Shown: one piece after another, positions 23,901 to 35,855 of the stretch
Position numbering within the stretch: the stretch's first letter is position 1
How the letters are laid out: every line of letters begins with the position of its first letter
Source of the DNA: Populus alba
Taxonomy: Eukaryota > Streptophyta > Magnoliopsida > Malpighiales > Salicaceae
DNA length: 64,000 nucleotides
Assembly (NCBI RefSeq): GCF_005239225.2
Contig: NC_133296.1
Coordinates: 3,162,001 to 3,226,000, forward strand
Direction of reading: 5' to 3'
Made by a program: the position numbers and the translations under genes
The notes under the pieces: generated by a model
Told to the model about the DNA's origin: nothing
The model's database searches: none
Seen by the model: the letters and a program-made list of their open reading frames with translations, nothing else

Positions 23901-26900
23901 AAAAATATTGACCTAATAGAACATAGTCTGTCTAAAGTGAGATTGTGCCATTTGGGTGTTGTATTTGAATTAAAGAAACTGATATACCAGACGAGATTCA
24001 TAGCCAAAAGCACGACAATAAAGAGTAAAGCAATTGGCCCATTCCCCACAGCGACCCCTTCGAGTTTCCACGAGCTACATGGTGAATGAGGAGAAAGAAG
24101 AATAAGACAACAGAGAAGGAGATTATGAAATATAAACTTGTCAATTGGCTTAAGTAAAATTACCTTTAATGGATCATTGTAGCGTGGGAAACGGGTAATT
24201 CTTGAACAAGAATTGCAGCTGAGATATTCCCATGACAGAAAAAAAAAGTGAGGGGTGATGAACATGAGAACATATACTTCTGTGCAGAGGAGGAAACAAA
24301 AACCAAATAATCATGACAAACCAATCTACCTATGACTGCTATTCATCATAAGAACAAAGATGTGTGTTGCACACACTTCTCTGTTTAGTATCACACATAT
24401 CAGCTAGCTATTTAGTTTCGATTTTATTCCAGAATCGATAAAGCAGATTGGACCACAAGATCCTCACTAGAACACTATTTACAAACTATGAGTAAGAAGG
24501 GGGGGAATCTTTTCAAATAAAAAAACTTGACACTAAAACAGCCATATATCATGTGACCATGTTGATACAGGTAGGGATGGGACTGAGTTTAATTTTCCGG
24601 TCGATTATAAACAATGGGTGAAGGGGCAGAAAGAAGAAGAAAGGTCTAGCCAAGGTGCAGACTTTCCCTTTGATATGCAACATCAATTTCAAGAGCTGTA
24701 CAGTTTAAAATTTTTGAAATTCCCATATATGAATTACTACCATATAAACTGTTATCAATACACACAGCGCTGATCAAGTAAACAGCTGGCTACAAAAGTG
24801 AGTAACTTGTCATGAGATCATTTGATACAATAAACATCACTAAGAATAAATTACATGTTCAAGCTTACAGACCAAAGGTATGAAATACAAGACCTGAACT
24901 TGGGGAATAGTTGTTAGGGGCTAGGAGGACGAGTGATTAGGAAAAATAAATCAAATAAAACATGAAGTCTAAATAAATCACGAAGAAACAATATATAAGA
25001 TTAAAAAGAAAACAAAAACATTTTCCAAAATATATGAAAAAACCCAAAAATAACAAAAAATATAGACACGGTGCATACCGGTAAATTTCAACTCGAGCTG
25101 CTCCATATTGAGTTTCAGAAGGAAGCGCGACATCCATTCCTTGAGCAACGGTATCATTGCCACAGCCATCACAAGGAGGTTCATTAACCCACCTACAATA
25201 TCAGAAGATGGCAATCATATATGGGCAACATTTTTAATTCTGCTGGCAAGCTGTTGTAAGAAACAAGAAAAGAAAAACTTTCGATTGAAAATTAAACACT
25301 AATTATTCTGTTTGTGGTCGGAAAACAAACACATTCACATAACTATTCCATGGAAACATTTTAAAACCTTTAGATGAGGAAAGCATCTCTGGTACTTACT
25401 GTGGTTCAAAACCATTTTGGAAAACTTGGAGAGAGAATCAAGATTTCTAGACATATAAAGCCATTGGCACATAAATGCATTGTGTACATAAGAAGCACCA
25501 AACTTAACGATGCAAAAGATTTCAACCAGCTTAAAAAAAAATAAAGCTTTCCTTGGAAAATAAACATAAAAGCGTCGAGCAAGAACAGCAACCATCCACT
25601 GCTTTCTTACTGCTGAAAGCCTTCTCTTTTATAAGAAGTAAACTTTGTTACAGAACTTTGAAGCAGAACCACTAAGTACTTCCAAAAACTACATATGTTG
25701 GAATCATTGAAGCTTGCTTCCTCCTTGCTGAATAGATCCTAAACTTCTAGCAAATAAAGGCCATGTCCAAGAAATTAAGATCCTATCAATTTAATCAGAC
25801 TTTCCAGACATCATAAAGCAAAAAAAGCAAATTCCATGTTTGCTCAAGAGTTTGTTACATCAACAAGGCGCCATCCTTTGGTGCTACTCATAACATGAGA
25901 TATCTAGTTTTAAAAATGATCTTTCTATGAAAATAGTGTCATTCTATAAACATAACATACAAAAGATAACAGTCTATTTACACACAGTATAGTTCCTTAC
26001 TCAGAGTACTTACTTGTAAGTTGTGCAAGTATTTATTGCTGGGATATGTGACTATTTATTAAGCAGTATTTTGTTAATTTTAAGGGCAAATCCAACGTAA
26101 AAACAGCAAAGGAATGAAAAACACCTGAATGATTGTTTGAACCAGAAAAGCAGCTGCAACAGGAAAGCATGGTCTTGTTCGGTTTTTGATGGTTTAAAGT
26201 TCCCCTCCTAAGACAAATTTATAAAATCACCAATTACCATGGCATATTAGCAGAGCAAACTCTAGAGGTGAAATTATTAAAACAGCTTAAACCAGTTTGA
26301 TCAACATGAACAACCTTTCTTATTTATTCCAATTATGGCATGGTTGCAATTCACATTGAAATACAAGAGTAGATAAGAAATTGCAGTTGAAAACAAAAAA
26401 AATTACATGGATAAAACACGAATCAGCATTGCAAGACAATCATAAAACTAGCCAAGGTCTCCAAGTTTTCCATCCACCAACATTGAACAACAAACTTGTA
26501 AATAAAAAACTACAACCACTAATATACTCTGCCAATAGTTCTATTGAGCATCAGGATAACCACAACAATGCGAGAAATCCTTTAAATATTATTTCCATTG
26601 CAGTTGGCCACCGGCCATGAGTGATGCATGTGAGAGAAATTTTTTTGAATATACCATATTTATACCAAACTTCTGTCAAACTTAATTTTTTCTGTTCAAC
26701 ACAGGTCCAAATAGCTGTTCTAAATTGTTTTAATACTAAGACAGCACAATTAATCAAGTTTAGAGCCTATAGATTGTATTTGAGGTATATTTGATTGGAT
26801 ACTTAATGCATCTAATAATTAAATGTGAGACAAACTACACTGATTATGCTAAAAGCTGTCCAAGGGTATTTTAGTGATTTAATCAAACAGTGAAGGGTTT

Positions 26901-28565
26901 TATGTCAACTAACTGTTTGGACACCCTAATGCACATTTATATATAATATTATAGATTAAGATGTTGATGACATCAAGGTGAGTGAGTTCAGGTCCATAAA
27001 CAATAGTCTATAACGGGGAAAAAAAAAAAAAAACATAAAACACACAAGTGGTCGACAACCAAAATAGTGGGACTTTAGCTGCATGATTATCACATAAAAG
27101 AGACTGAGCCTCTACAGGCAATGAGGAAAAAGAAAAGATAGAGAACGAAACAAAAACCTCTACAGTCATTGTAACATGTCTATCAAATTCCATTAGCATA
27201 ATTTTTTTTCCAAGTTGACCTTTTGTTGCTCATTATTCTGAATTTATTCTATAGCCAATGACTCAAATGTTTAGTTTCCTCGTCACTATAAAAAAAAAAA
27301 AAAAAAAAAAAAAAAAGACATTACCTTTGCCAGAGAAACCAAAGCTTTCTCCTCAAGCTCTTCTCTAGGAACCGTCTTCCGTGCTGCCTCCTGCCTCACC
27401 GGGTCTTCATACTATATCACCAACAGGCCAAGTACTAAATAAATACTATCTCTTGGAAATTATCCCTATCTAGTGTGCAACTGATTTAACAATCGATCAT
27501 AAACAAAAAAAAAAAAATAGATTTGCACATTATTTTCCTGTTGAATGAACAGATTGAAGAAAATACCATTTTTTATTTTATTGGGAAGAACAAAATGATA
27601 CATTTTGAAACCCAAATCTCTTTTTGAGTAACCAAACAAATGAATAAAAACAAAAAAGATAAACCTCAAAATTTGAAATTACCATTTGAACTTGACTGAT
27701 ATAGGGCCGTATTTTCTGCCCAATCTCTTCACGTTGTTCACTCACTGCAAACTCTTGCAACATAAGCGCTTCCTCCTCTTCCTAAACACAAACAGGCCCT
27801 ATAAACATAATGTTTAAATCACTCTAACAAACCGAAAATTGAAACACAAGCACAAAAAATTATAAAAAACCTGTAACATCCGCGCAAGTTCCTCATCCGA
27901 TTTCATCAAATCGGCAGCACTACTAAATAATTCTTTGAGTTCATTCGAAACATGAACGACATCAGAACCATCCGACACGTCATCTCCTCCAAGAATCTAC
28001 ACAACACACCGTTTTAATACACAAATGCATAACAACAGCTGCAGCAGCAGCAAAATTCTGAATTAATTGCATAAAGAAATAAAATTATAAGAAAAAAAGA
28101 CCGGCACGTCACGAATTGATTCCTCTTCATTTTGCTGCGCAACAACAGCGGCAATTGATTCTTGTAGCTTGACTTCCTTCTCTTCCTCGTTGATTTTTAT
28201 CAATTTGAGTTTGTTAGACATGCCAGTGAGATCAGAATCGTCCGATACGACTTGATCATCATCTTCTCCGGTGATCTACAAAAAAAACACAGATAAAAAG
28301 AAAAGCACACACGCAAGTGTTGATGACGAAGCAAACAAAACAACAAAAACCTGCTGGAGATGAGGAGGGATTGAAGTGAGAGAGAAAAGCTGGATCTTAA
28401 AAACCTGCAATATTAGTCATAACAATCAAACAAACACTACTGTTGATAAAATCGAGAGAACTGTGTTTTAGAGAGTGCGAGACTGACTTCAAGGCCGTCG
28501 TCGGTGTCATAATCGACGTCGAAGATGGAGTCCTTGTGGCTGACGATGAATTGGCGAGCTACCAT
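20961..28565 (-). CDS. PNG1: Cytosolic peptide:N-glycanase (transglutaminase-fold deglycosylase)
   Basis: Removes N-glycans from misfolded glycoproteins in ER-associated degradation. Eighteen exons, 5' to 3': 28488-28565, 28351-28404, 28102-28275, 27871-27996, 27683-27781, 27325-27411, 26125-26207, 25079-25192, 24164-24218, 23988-24074, 23296-23351, 23106-23165, 22868-22955, 22013-22753, 21842-21902, 21400-21502, 21128-21262, 20961-21045. The joined frame is 761 residues, beginning [20 protein letters not shown]. Zinc-site cysteines are visible as PPCDGCG and CNSCSR. The catalytic core is [15 protein letters not shown] (Cys299), DFTDHVWTE (His326) and WMHLDPCEG (Asp343); spacings of 27 and 17 residues equal those of yeast Png1. 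Exon 14 adds a 247-residue region, and the C-terminus ([20 protein letters not shown]) looks like a carbohydrate-binding beta-sandwich. An acidic region at about 45-145 is of low complexity. Confidence 0.93.
23681..23874. repeat. Direct tandem duplication in a PNG1 intron
   Basis: Two copies of about 97 bp, starting at 23681 and 23778 (each begins AAGGTAGTGCCCATATATT), differ at only a few positions. They lie in the intron between exons 10 and 11. A recent local duplication without visible coding effect. Confidence 0.85.
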
Positions 28566-29006
28566 CTTTACTGTTTTTATTTTTTTTCTCTTCTCTTTGA
28601 GAGAGAGATTAAGAATTAAGAATTTTGTTTCGGTTTATTTAATTAATGTAGTTTTTATTTTGTTTATTTCGAAGGGAAGGTATTAGATTCTTTTTTTACC
28701 GTACCCGTCCCACACAAGTCCGCGTCGTATTATTTTAATTTGAATTAAAAAAAAAAAAAAACATTTTTACTATTAAAAAAAGAACAAGAAGAAAATGTGC
28801 ATGAGAACATTGTCTAGTTGCACTGTTTACTCCTTTATATTTTATTGTAAATAATATTGTTTATTTATTTTTAGTTTTATTATAAATTTAAAAAAGGAAA
28901 AATATTAACCTAGATTAGGTTCACCTTAAATAAACTAAAATGTGTGGGATGAACACTGTACAAATATATTATTCATCCCCTTATATTTTACCCAGTTTTT
29001 TAAAAC

Positions 29007-29826
29007 TTGATCTCGACCCGGGTTTAGAACCGAGCCGGGTTGAAGACAAAACCATATGGGAATTTGGCTCGGCAAAACTCAAATGACTCGAAAGGTTGAC
29101 CCGGAATCCGGACGACCCAGGTAAACCCAGCTAAGACCCGGCTGTTTTTTTCATGTATATATCAGTAAAACGACGTCATTTTTTACCTAAACACTCAATT
29201 TAATTGAAAGCCATCATCTCTCTTTGTCTCCAAGCCAAAATCTGTGGATCTCGATCATTGCTAGTTGCTTAAACTTTTTCTCTCCTAGAAGCTCACAAAA
29301 AGAAAGCATATAGCGTTCAAAATCTTGTCAAAGAAAGAAAATACCCTTTCATCTTTGCTACATTACTCATTTCCGCCACTATTTTTTTCTTATACTCAAA
29401 ACAATTCTCAATTTATCACATTCTTTCTCGTAAATCTCCAAAAATCTAACCCCATAACCTCAAAACTTTTTTAAAAAATCCAAATCTAAGGTGTTTGGTG
29501 CCTCTTCCTAATGGGTATAACAAAACTAATTCTTAATACTGAAGTTCATGTCTTCAAACGAATTTGTACATTGCTTTTTTATGATGTTGTTTTGTTTTGT
29601 CTCGTTAGAGAGGTGGGAGGTTTTATGTTTGGTATTGGAAAAGAGAAGATGGTTTTATGTTCATTAATGGTATGTGATGTTTTGTTGATTTAATCAACTT
29701 GATCATCACAGGTGGAGTAACAGTAGCCCTTTCAACAGCTTTTTTTTATTGACCCGGGTCAACCCATCTAACTCGTGACCCAATTATTATACCGGGTCGA
29801 TTATCGGGTCGGGTTTAAAAATTATG
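29007..29826. repeat. Element with ACCCGGGT-rich inverted ends
   Basis: The left arm (29007-29145) contains CTCGACCCGGGTTTAGAACC and GGTTGACCCGG. The right arm (29745-29826) contains GACCCGGGTCAACCC and CGGGTCGATTATCGGGTCGG, the reverse orientation of the same motifs. The GC-rich ends stand out against the AT-rich flanks. The core includes the chance ORF 29511-29693 but nothing recognisable. Interpreted as a non-autonomous transposable element; class and target duplication unresolved. Confidence 0.5.
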
Positions 29827-31534
29827 ATTTTACCGTGGGCGATACTAGTTAAAATGATAGATGACCAAAGTTAAAATGACATGTAAAACCGTAAAATAGG
29901 TGGTGGTTTCAAATTTCATAAAACAAATTATTTTGGTACACTTTAGAATTTGTAACTTTACTATAAAAATATCTCATTTCAAACTTTTTTGGTTTATAGG
30001 TGATTAGTCCTATTAGTTTTTATAAATTTAATTTTGATACTAAAATTTATTTATTTTTTTAATCTATTTTTGGGAGAACAGAGAGAAAGAGGACTGTTGA
30101 ATTCTAATATAGAAAGAGAAACTGTTATTATTTACTTCTATTTCAACCATTAAAATGGTTGAAATTGGTGTTAATAGGTTCCATTCGGTGAGATGGGTCT
30201 AATAATGGTTGTTTTGAGCCTTAATATTGCCTAATAAAAATAGATCTAAGTCGAGAATGAAAATATTTACTAAATTTGATTTTGTGCTTTGAGCCATATT
30301 TTGGGGTTTTTTAGGTTGTTAAATTGGTTTCAACATGTTTTAGGACTTGTTTTTGGGTGTTTTAGGCTTTAAATGAGTTGAAAATGAGTTTGTTGGATTA
30401 AAAACCAATAACCCTGATTTTCTGGCCATCACAGTGGTGCTCGAAATCTAAGATGAAAAACGATGTGTTGCTTGCCCCTTTAAAAGATAAAAAAGGGCTA
30501 GACACACGGACTTGAGCTTAAAGGCTCATGCAAATAGATTGTTCCTTTTAAAGGTCCTGTGCGCTTGGTCATAACCCTGCGATGCCGAGCTTTTTTTTTG
30601 TCTTTTTTTAGATGTATATTTATTATAGAAAATTAACGTAGTTATTTCCATGACCTGAATTGTAAGTTCAATAAGCTAGGCTACAATATCTAGTCTATTT
30701 GTTTTTTGTTTAACACTTTTTTCATCCCTCAATTAAAAAAAATGCAATTGCACTATTTTTTTTTTTTATTATTGATGATCTATTTTTTTTATTTAACTTA
30801 AAATTAAAATAAATATAGTTTCACCATTTGTTATCAACGATTAGCTTTTGCTATCTCATTCTCACGCCTCTGTCATATATTTTTTAAAAATATATTTGAT
30901 ACAAAAAAATTACATTCGCTTTATTATCATATAAATCTATCAAATAAAAAATAATCTATAAAATAAAAAAAATTGACTTTTATTAGAATTTTGGTTGGTT
31001 GAGTCAAGTTAACTTTAAACAACTATTTATACAAAATGTTAACTTTTAGAAAATGCTAGATTATTGTTTGTATTACGTTGTAGATCAGATCAAATTTTTA
31101 AACATAAAAAAATATATTTAGATGTTATTAATATATTTTTGATAAAATATTTTTTAACTAGACATAAATTAACTTGATATGGCCTAACCGATTTGACAGG
31201 TTAAAAGATAACCCAAACGATCAATAAAAATATAATTTGATTAAAAAAATTCAAGATAATATTATTTTTTAATATTATAATAAAAACATATCAAATTCAC
31301 ACAAATCAACTTGTGTTAATCTCATATTATATATTATGAGACTTTGATAAAATTAATAAATAAATAAATAAATAAATTTGTCCTGGCCTGTGGACTTAAT
31401 TATGAATGAATTCTTACCTTCTGCCGACGAAACAGGGCACCTTGTCTTAAATGTAACCCAACAAAAACCGGTTCCTCCTCTTAAATTCTGATGACAGAGC
31501 CAAAGCTGTTTATCTTCGCACAAGCAAGCATCCT

Positions 31535-31538
<4 letters not shown>

Positions 31539-31587
<49 letters not shown>
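31539..31587. repeat. (AT)n microsatellite
   Basis: About 24 uninterrupted AT units, some 330 bp upstream of the BAHD TATA box. Likely length-polymorphic. Confidence 0.9.
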
Positions 31588-31591
<4 letters not shown>

Positions 31592-31649
31592 ACTTTGATT
31601 GTTATGTAATTTACTTCAATACATTTGGGAAGGGTTATCTAATCATATA

Positions 31650-31840
31650 AATTCAAAATTTAGATGATATTTATTTTTGTATTTTAAAAATGTTTTAATA
31701 AAAATTTAATTTTTATTTCATTTTTTTTAAATTAATTTTTTTATATTTTTAAATAATTTTAATATATTGATATTAAAAATAATTTTTTAAAAAATAAAAA
31801 AAATTATTTTAATATATTTATAGTTAATTTTTTTTTAATA
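31650..31840. repeat. Copy of the dispersed AT-rich MITE-like repeat
   Basis: Contains the hallmark TTAATATATTGATATTAAAA followed by a long T/A tract; same family as the copy at 48.8 kb. It lies in the BAHD upstream region. Confidence 0.45.
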
Positions 31841-31919
31841 ACGACAACGGACTCTCTCAACGAGCCCGAAAAGTCATAAAAAGATAAAAGACTTCAACTC
31901 TTTTGCACGCATAGACGTG

Positions 31920-31927
31920 TATATATA
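31920..31927 (+). promoter_or_regulatory. TATA box of the BAHD gene
   Basis: TATATATA followed by a C-rich leader (CCCACCCACCTACCCACCACC), 78 bp upstream of the start codon. Confidence 0.55.
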
Positions 31928-32004
31928 CCCACCCACCTACCCACCACCTTCATCTCTCTGAACATCCGGTCCAGGTTTTGTTCTTTGCCTCTTTTAGTGA
32001 AAAA

Positions 32005-35000
32005 ATGGTGAAAAAACATAGTAGGGTTAGTGTCCGTTCAATGCTAACGGCAGTATCCAGTAACCCAGTCGGGTCGGGTAAAACTCATCCATTATCAGTA
32101 CTTGATCATGCAATGGGTCTCCATACAGTACATGTAGTTTTTTACTACAGGAAAAACCCATTTGGGATTTTTGACGTAGATCCTTTAAGGATTGCTTTGT
32201 CAGAGGTTCTTTGTTTGTACCCACAAGCTACGGGTCGGTTGACCCGAGGGGAGTCGGGTAATTGGTTAGTGAAGTGTAATGATGCTGGTGTTAGAGTTTT
32301 GAGAGCAAAAGTTGAGGCCACCATGGATGAATGGCTGAGATCAGCTGATGGTTCAGAGGAGAAAGATTTAACGTTTTGGGAGGAAATTCCCGAGGAACCT
32401 AGTACATGGTCACCCTTTCGAATCCAGGTTTTTTTTTTTTTTTTTTTTTCCCCTGTGATTTTCTTGCTTGCTGAAGTTTTCGCTTGGGTTGCTCCATTTC
32501 CGTGCTATGAGTGTGTTTGATACTGTTCAAGCAAAGAGTGCTCAGATGAATTAAATTCACCGCCGTTTGAGAACTAGTTGAGAGCTGCTTCTTATGAACT
32601 GACGGTTTTAACGGGCTTCATATACATAATAATTTACATTTTAATATTATCAAACATATTGTTTACTTGATTTGTTTTAAAAATTGTCGTACCGCGTAAA
32701 TAAACGGTGTCATATCTCACTTGATGCTAAAAACCATATTCTATGTAGAAATTGATGAAGATTGTTTTTAAGGAAAAACAAATCTAAACCCTTAGGCATG
32801 TACTTGTTGATTTTTCATGTACAGTATCCTTTTGCTTTTTATAAATATCAAAGTTATTCTATTTGGCTAATGATTTGATTTAAAAAATTTAATTTATGGA
32901 TTTACTATGTAAACTTAAATTAATTATTATTAAAAAAATTATTTGAGTTTTGATCCGATTGTGAGTTAATTATCATTTGATTTGATCTAAAAATATATTT
33001 GATATTGAGATAATTGTTATTTTTTAAAGTGTTATTTTTTAGAAATGTATTAAAATAATAATATTTTTTTAAAAATTTATTTTTAATACTAACACGATTA
33101 AAAACGATTTGAAAATACTAAAAAAATTAATATAAAATAAAATATATTTTTTTGAATTTTTTCCAAAAATATTTTACAACATAAAAAGTAGGCTCTTATT
33201 CTGTTGAGTTTACTAACCAAATCATTATTGGATTAACTTTTTTTTCTTTTACTTTAAACCTAAACCAGATCAGGTGTGTGTGTGTATATATATGACAATT
33301 TTATTCTTAACAACTAACAAATAATGAAAAGAAAATCCGAAGTACTCAAAAACTAACATTATAAACTTGCTTTCCAATAATCTTCATATATATGGAGAAT
33401 TTAGATCCTTAACATTGCATTTTTTTTTTAAATTATTTTTTGATCGAAAAAAATATTAAATTAATATTTTTAAAGTATTTTTTATAATTTTAATATAGTG
33501 ATATTAAAAATAAAAATATTAAAAAAATTATTTCAATATATTTTTAATTAAAAACCACTTTTAAAAATTAAAAACAAACATTCTAGCATAAAAGCTTTTA
33601 TTTATTTAATTACTTATGACAAAGTGATAAGTACCCCAAAAGTCAGGAGAGTGATGTTTGATAACATAAATGAACGCTGCAGCGAGTAGAAAGGTATTCT
33701 CAAAGCCATATTTAAAGTGTGGGGGCTTGGGCAGCCTTAAAGATAGGGAGGGCTGAGCAGAATTCGTGTGGATATAATAAAAGCGGTCATGCATTACATT
33801 AATGATACCGGCAGCTTGGTAGCTGGACGGACGGTCAGTCTTCTTGCTTTGGTAGCCTGTGGGCAGCTAGTTTATATGCATGGCGGTAAATCCATTTTTT
33901 TCTAAAAGTAAACCTGCAACTTCTGCTAAGCTAGCTAGGTTATCTTCCCAGTTCTTGTTCAGGTTCAGCATGCTGTCCTCCTTGAAAAATTATTATATGA
34001 ACCCGGTCCATTTAATTAGTTCATGCATTAATTATTGGTTAATGTAGCAGTAAATTCATACAACGTATGAGTCTGGTTTACATGAACAAGGTTAATTACG
34101 TCTGATATATAGTTTAATTCTCCTAGTTTTCATGTTTGATTTCATGTTAATGTGCTTACCTCCAACTCTGGAGATGGCTTAAGCTAATTTCTCACCTATG
34201 GTTCTCCAGGTAAATGAATTTGAAGGAGGAGGTGTAGCTTTTGGGCTAAGTTGTACACACATGAATGCAGACCCAACTTCCATAACTATACTCTTCAAAT
34301 CCTGGATTGAGAGTCACCGCCAGGAGCCCATTGAGCACCCACCCCTGTTCAAATCAACTACCCTCCATCACCAACAAGCTCCTAATACCAGCACTAAACC
34401 AGACAATTACTATGCAACTAAGGGCAATGCAGAAACTCCCTCGGTGAAAATGGTCACAGCCACGTTCAAGTTCTCCGATTCAGCAATCAAGAAATGGCTT
34501 GACGAAGTGCGTGATCAATGTGCTAAAGCTACTCCTTTTGATTTGCTAGCTGCACTCTTTTGGACACGTGTTGCACATCTAAAGGCTCCAAAAAACGACA
34601 ACAAACACTCCCTCTCAATTTGCTTGGACTTTAGAAGGCTAGTGCAGCCACCAATTCCTCTTGGTTACTTTGGCAATGCATTGCATTTTTCACTGCTGAC
34701 ACTAGATGAGGAAGAAATGGACTACGGGAAGTTGGGACATGTGGTGGAGTTGGTGCATCGCCATGTTTCAGATGTAGGGGAAGAGGAGGTCTGGTCTGTT
34801 GTAGATTGGTTTGAATCACAGAAGGAAGAGGGAGGGAAGTATGCACAACCTTTTAGAATGTATGGTCCTGAGCTAACTTGTGTCAGCATGGAACACATGA
34901 TATTAGGGCATAAATCGTTGATGTTCTCAGCAAGTTTCAAGAGTGATGAAAAACCAGTTCACGTTGCATGTCATGTTGGAAATGTGAGGGGTGAAGGTCT

Positions 35001-35139
35001 GATTGTGGTACTGCCTTCCGTAGAAGAAGGGCTTGCAAGGACAGTGATGGTAACCTTGCCAGAGGAGGAGATGCCTAAATTATGCGAGGATCAAGCTATC
35101 CAGTGTCTCCAACCAACATTGCTGATAGGTGGAAGATAA
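32005..35139 (+). CDS. BAHD-family protein, CER2/CER26-like (wax very-long-chain elongation cofactor)
   Basis: Two exons, 32005-32427 and 34210-35139, with a 1,782-bp intron; 450 residues. The first exon gives SVLDHAMGLHTVHVVFYYRK and the ALSEVLCLYPQATGRL block typical of BAHD proteins. HMNAD (residues 158-162) is the HxxxD motif. The other BAHD signature, DFGWG, is not present; its place is taken by a stretch reading SFKSDEKPVHVACHVGNVRG before a normal VVLPSVEEGLARTVMVTLPE end. This divergence and the N-terminal pattern resemble the CER2, CER26 and CER26-like group, which assist the fatty acid elongase in making C28-C34 wax precursors at the ER rather than acting as ordinary acyltransferases. 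Subgroup assignment is from memory; an ordinary acyltransferase is the alternative. The intron carries two dispersed repeats. Confidence 0.85.
33000..33185. repeat. Dispersed AT-rich repeat copy in the BAHD intron
   Basis: Contains TTTTTAATACTAACACGATT then AAAACGATTTGAAAATAC, the family hallmark in degenerate form. A second partial copy lies at 33425-33590 (TAATATAGTGATATTAAAAA). Confidence 0.45.
33425..33590. repeat. Second dispersed AT-rich repeat copy in the BAHD intron
   Basis: Same A/T-rich layout with TTTTAATATAGTGATATTAA and a trailing AATATATTTTTAATTAAAAA. Ends are imprecise. Confidence 0.4.
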
Positions 35140-35594
35140 TAAGCTTCGTTTGTTTCAAGATGTTGAGCAAGGATAGCATGGCCTCCGAGTCTGTTGCTTT
35201 AATTTTGATGCATAATATATCTGTGTGCTAATTATACCTTAAAGGGATGTAGATGCGAAACCCTACCATGTGTTGGGTGGAACAAGAGCTGTTTCTAGCA
35301 ACTCAAATTGTAAGCTTATATTATATCTGTGTGTTCTGTACTAAATTTTTGCAATGTTGATTTCTCTCTCTCTCTACCCCCTCAAGTACTGGAAAAGAAA
35401 AAAGATAAAAAGAGAAGTTTGAAATCAGACAGCAACCTCCTAGCCAGCCAACATTTGATCAAACAAACGGCATGTTACAAAAACAACTGTACAAGTTCAT
35501 ATTATCCATTGAGTAACATGATGCAATGACACAGAAGTTATTGTTCAATTATCCATAAATGTAAGATCCCAGTACAGTACTGGAATTAATGGTT
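35140..35594. other. Intergenic, BAHD 3' flank
   Basis: Probable 3' UTR of the BAHD gene with a CT-rich patch (35360-35380). No gene recognised. Confidence 0.5.
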
Positions 35595-35792
35595 TTAAGT
35601 TGAAACCTTGCAATCTTTTGGAGGAGTGTTGCCAAACTCTTCCATGACGAAAGCCGCATGCCCTCATAGGCTCTATCACCTGCTACCTCTTCAATGGGTG
35701 CAACAACAGGAATTTCTCTCAGTTCCTCTTCTGCAGGCTTCACCTTCAAGGAGCCAATGTTCTTATCTAGATTTTTTTAATCAAAGTGGTCC
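35595..35792 (-). pseudogene. Relic of an aldo-keto reductase last exon
   Basis: After an intact acceptor (CCCAG at 35793-35797, minus) the minus strand encodes NLDKNIGSLKVKPAEEELRE, then PIEEVAGDRAYEGMRLSSWK, then FGNTPPKDCKVST and a stop, matching the end of plant AKRs and the last exon of the intact gene at 40.6 kb. Two frameshifts are visible: one in an A-run near 35773 and a 2-base insertion after SSWK. No other exon of this copy is found nearby. It is a separate, older relic, not part of the later duplication. Confidence 0.75.
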
Positions 35793-35801
35793 CTGGGAAA
35801 A

Positions 35802-35855
35802 GTCAAAATTAATAATACAGTCAAAATTAATAATACAGTCAAAATTAATAATACA
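35802..35855. repeat. Three perfect tandem 18-bp repeats
   Basis: GTCAAAATTAATAATACA occurs three times in a row directly beside the AKR last-exon relic. Confidence 0.95.

Larger units (their letters stand above)
29827..31919. other. AT-rich intergenic region upstream of the BAHD gene
   Basis: Mostly A/T-rich. About 30400-30620 is less AT-rich, with CTTGAGCTTAAAGGCTCATG and GGTCCTGTGCGCTTGGTC, in the style of retroelement fragments, but no domain is identifiable. Contains the (AT)n tract and one dispersed repeat listed separately. Confidence 0.45.
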
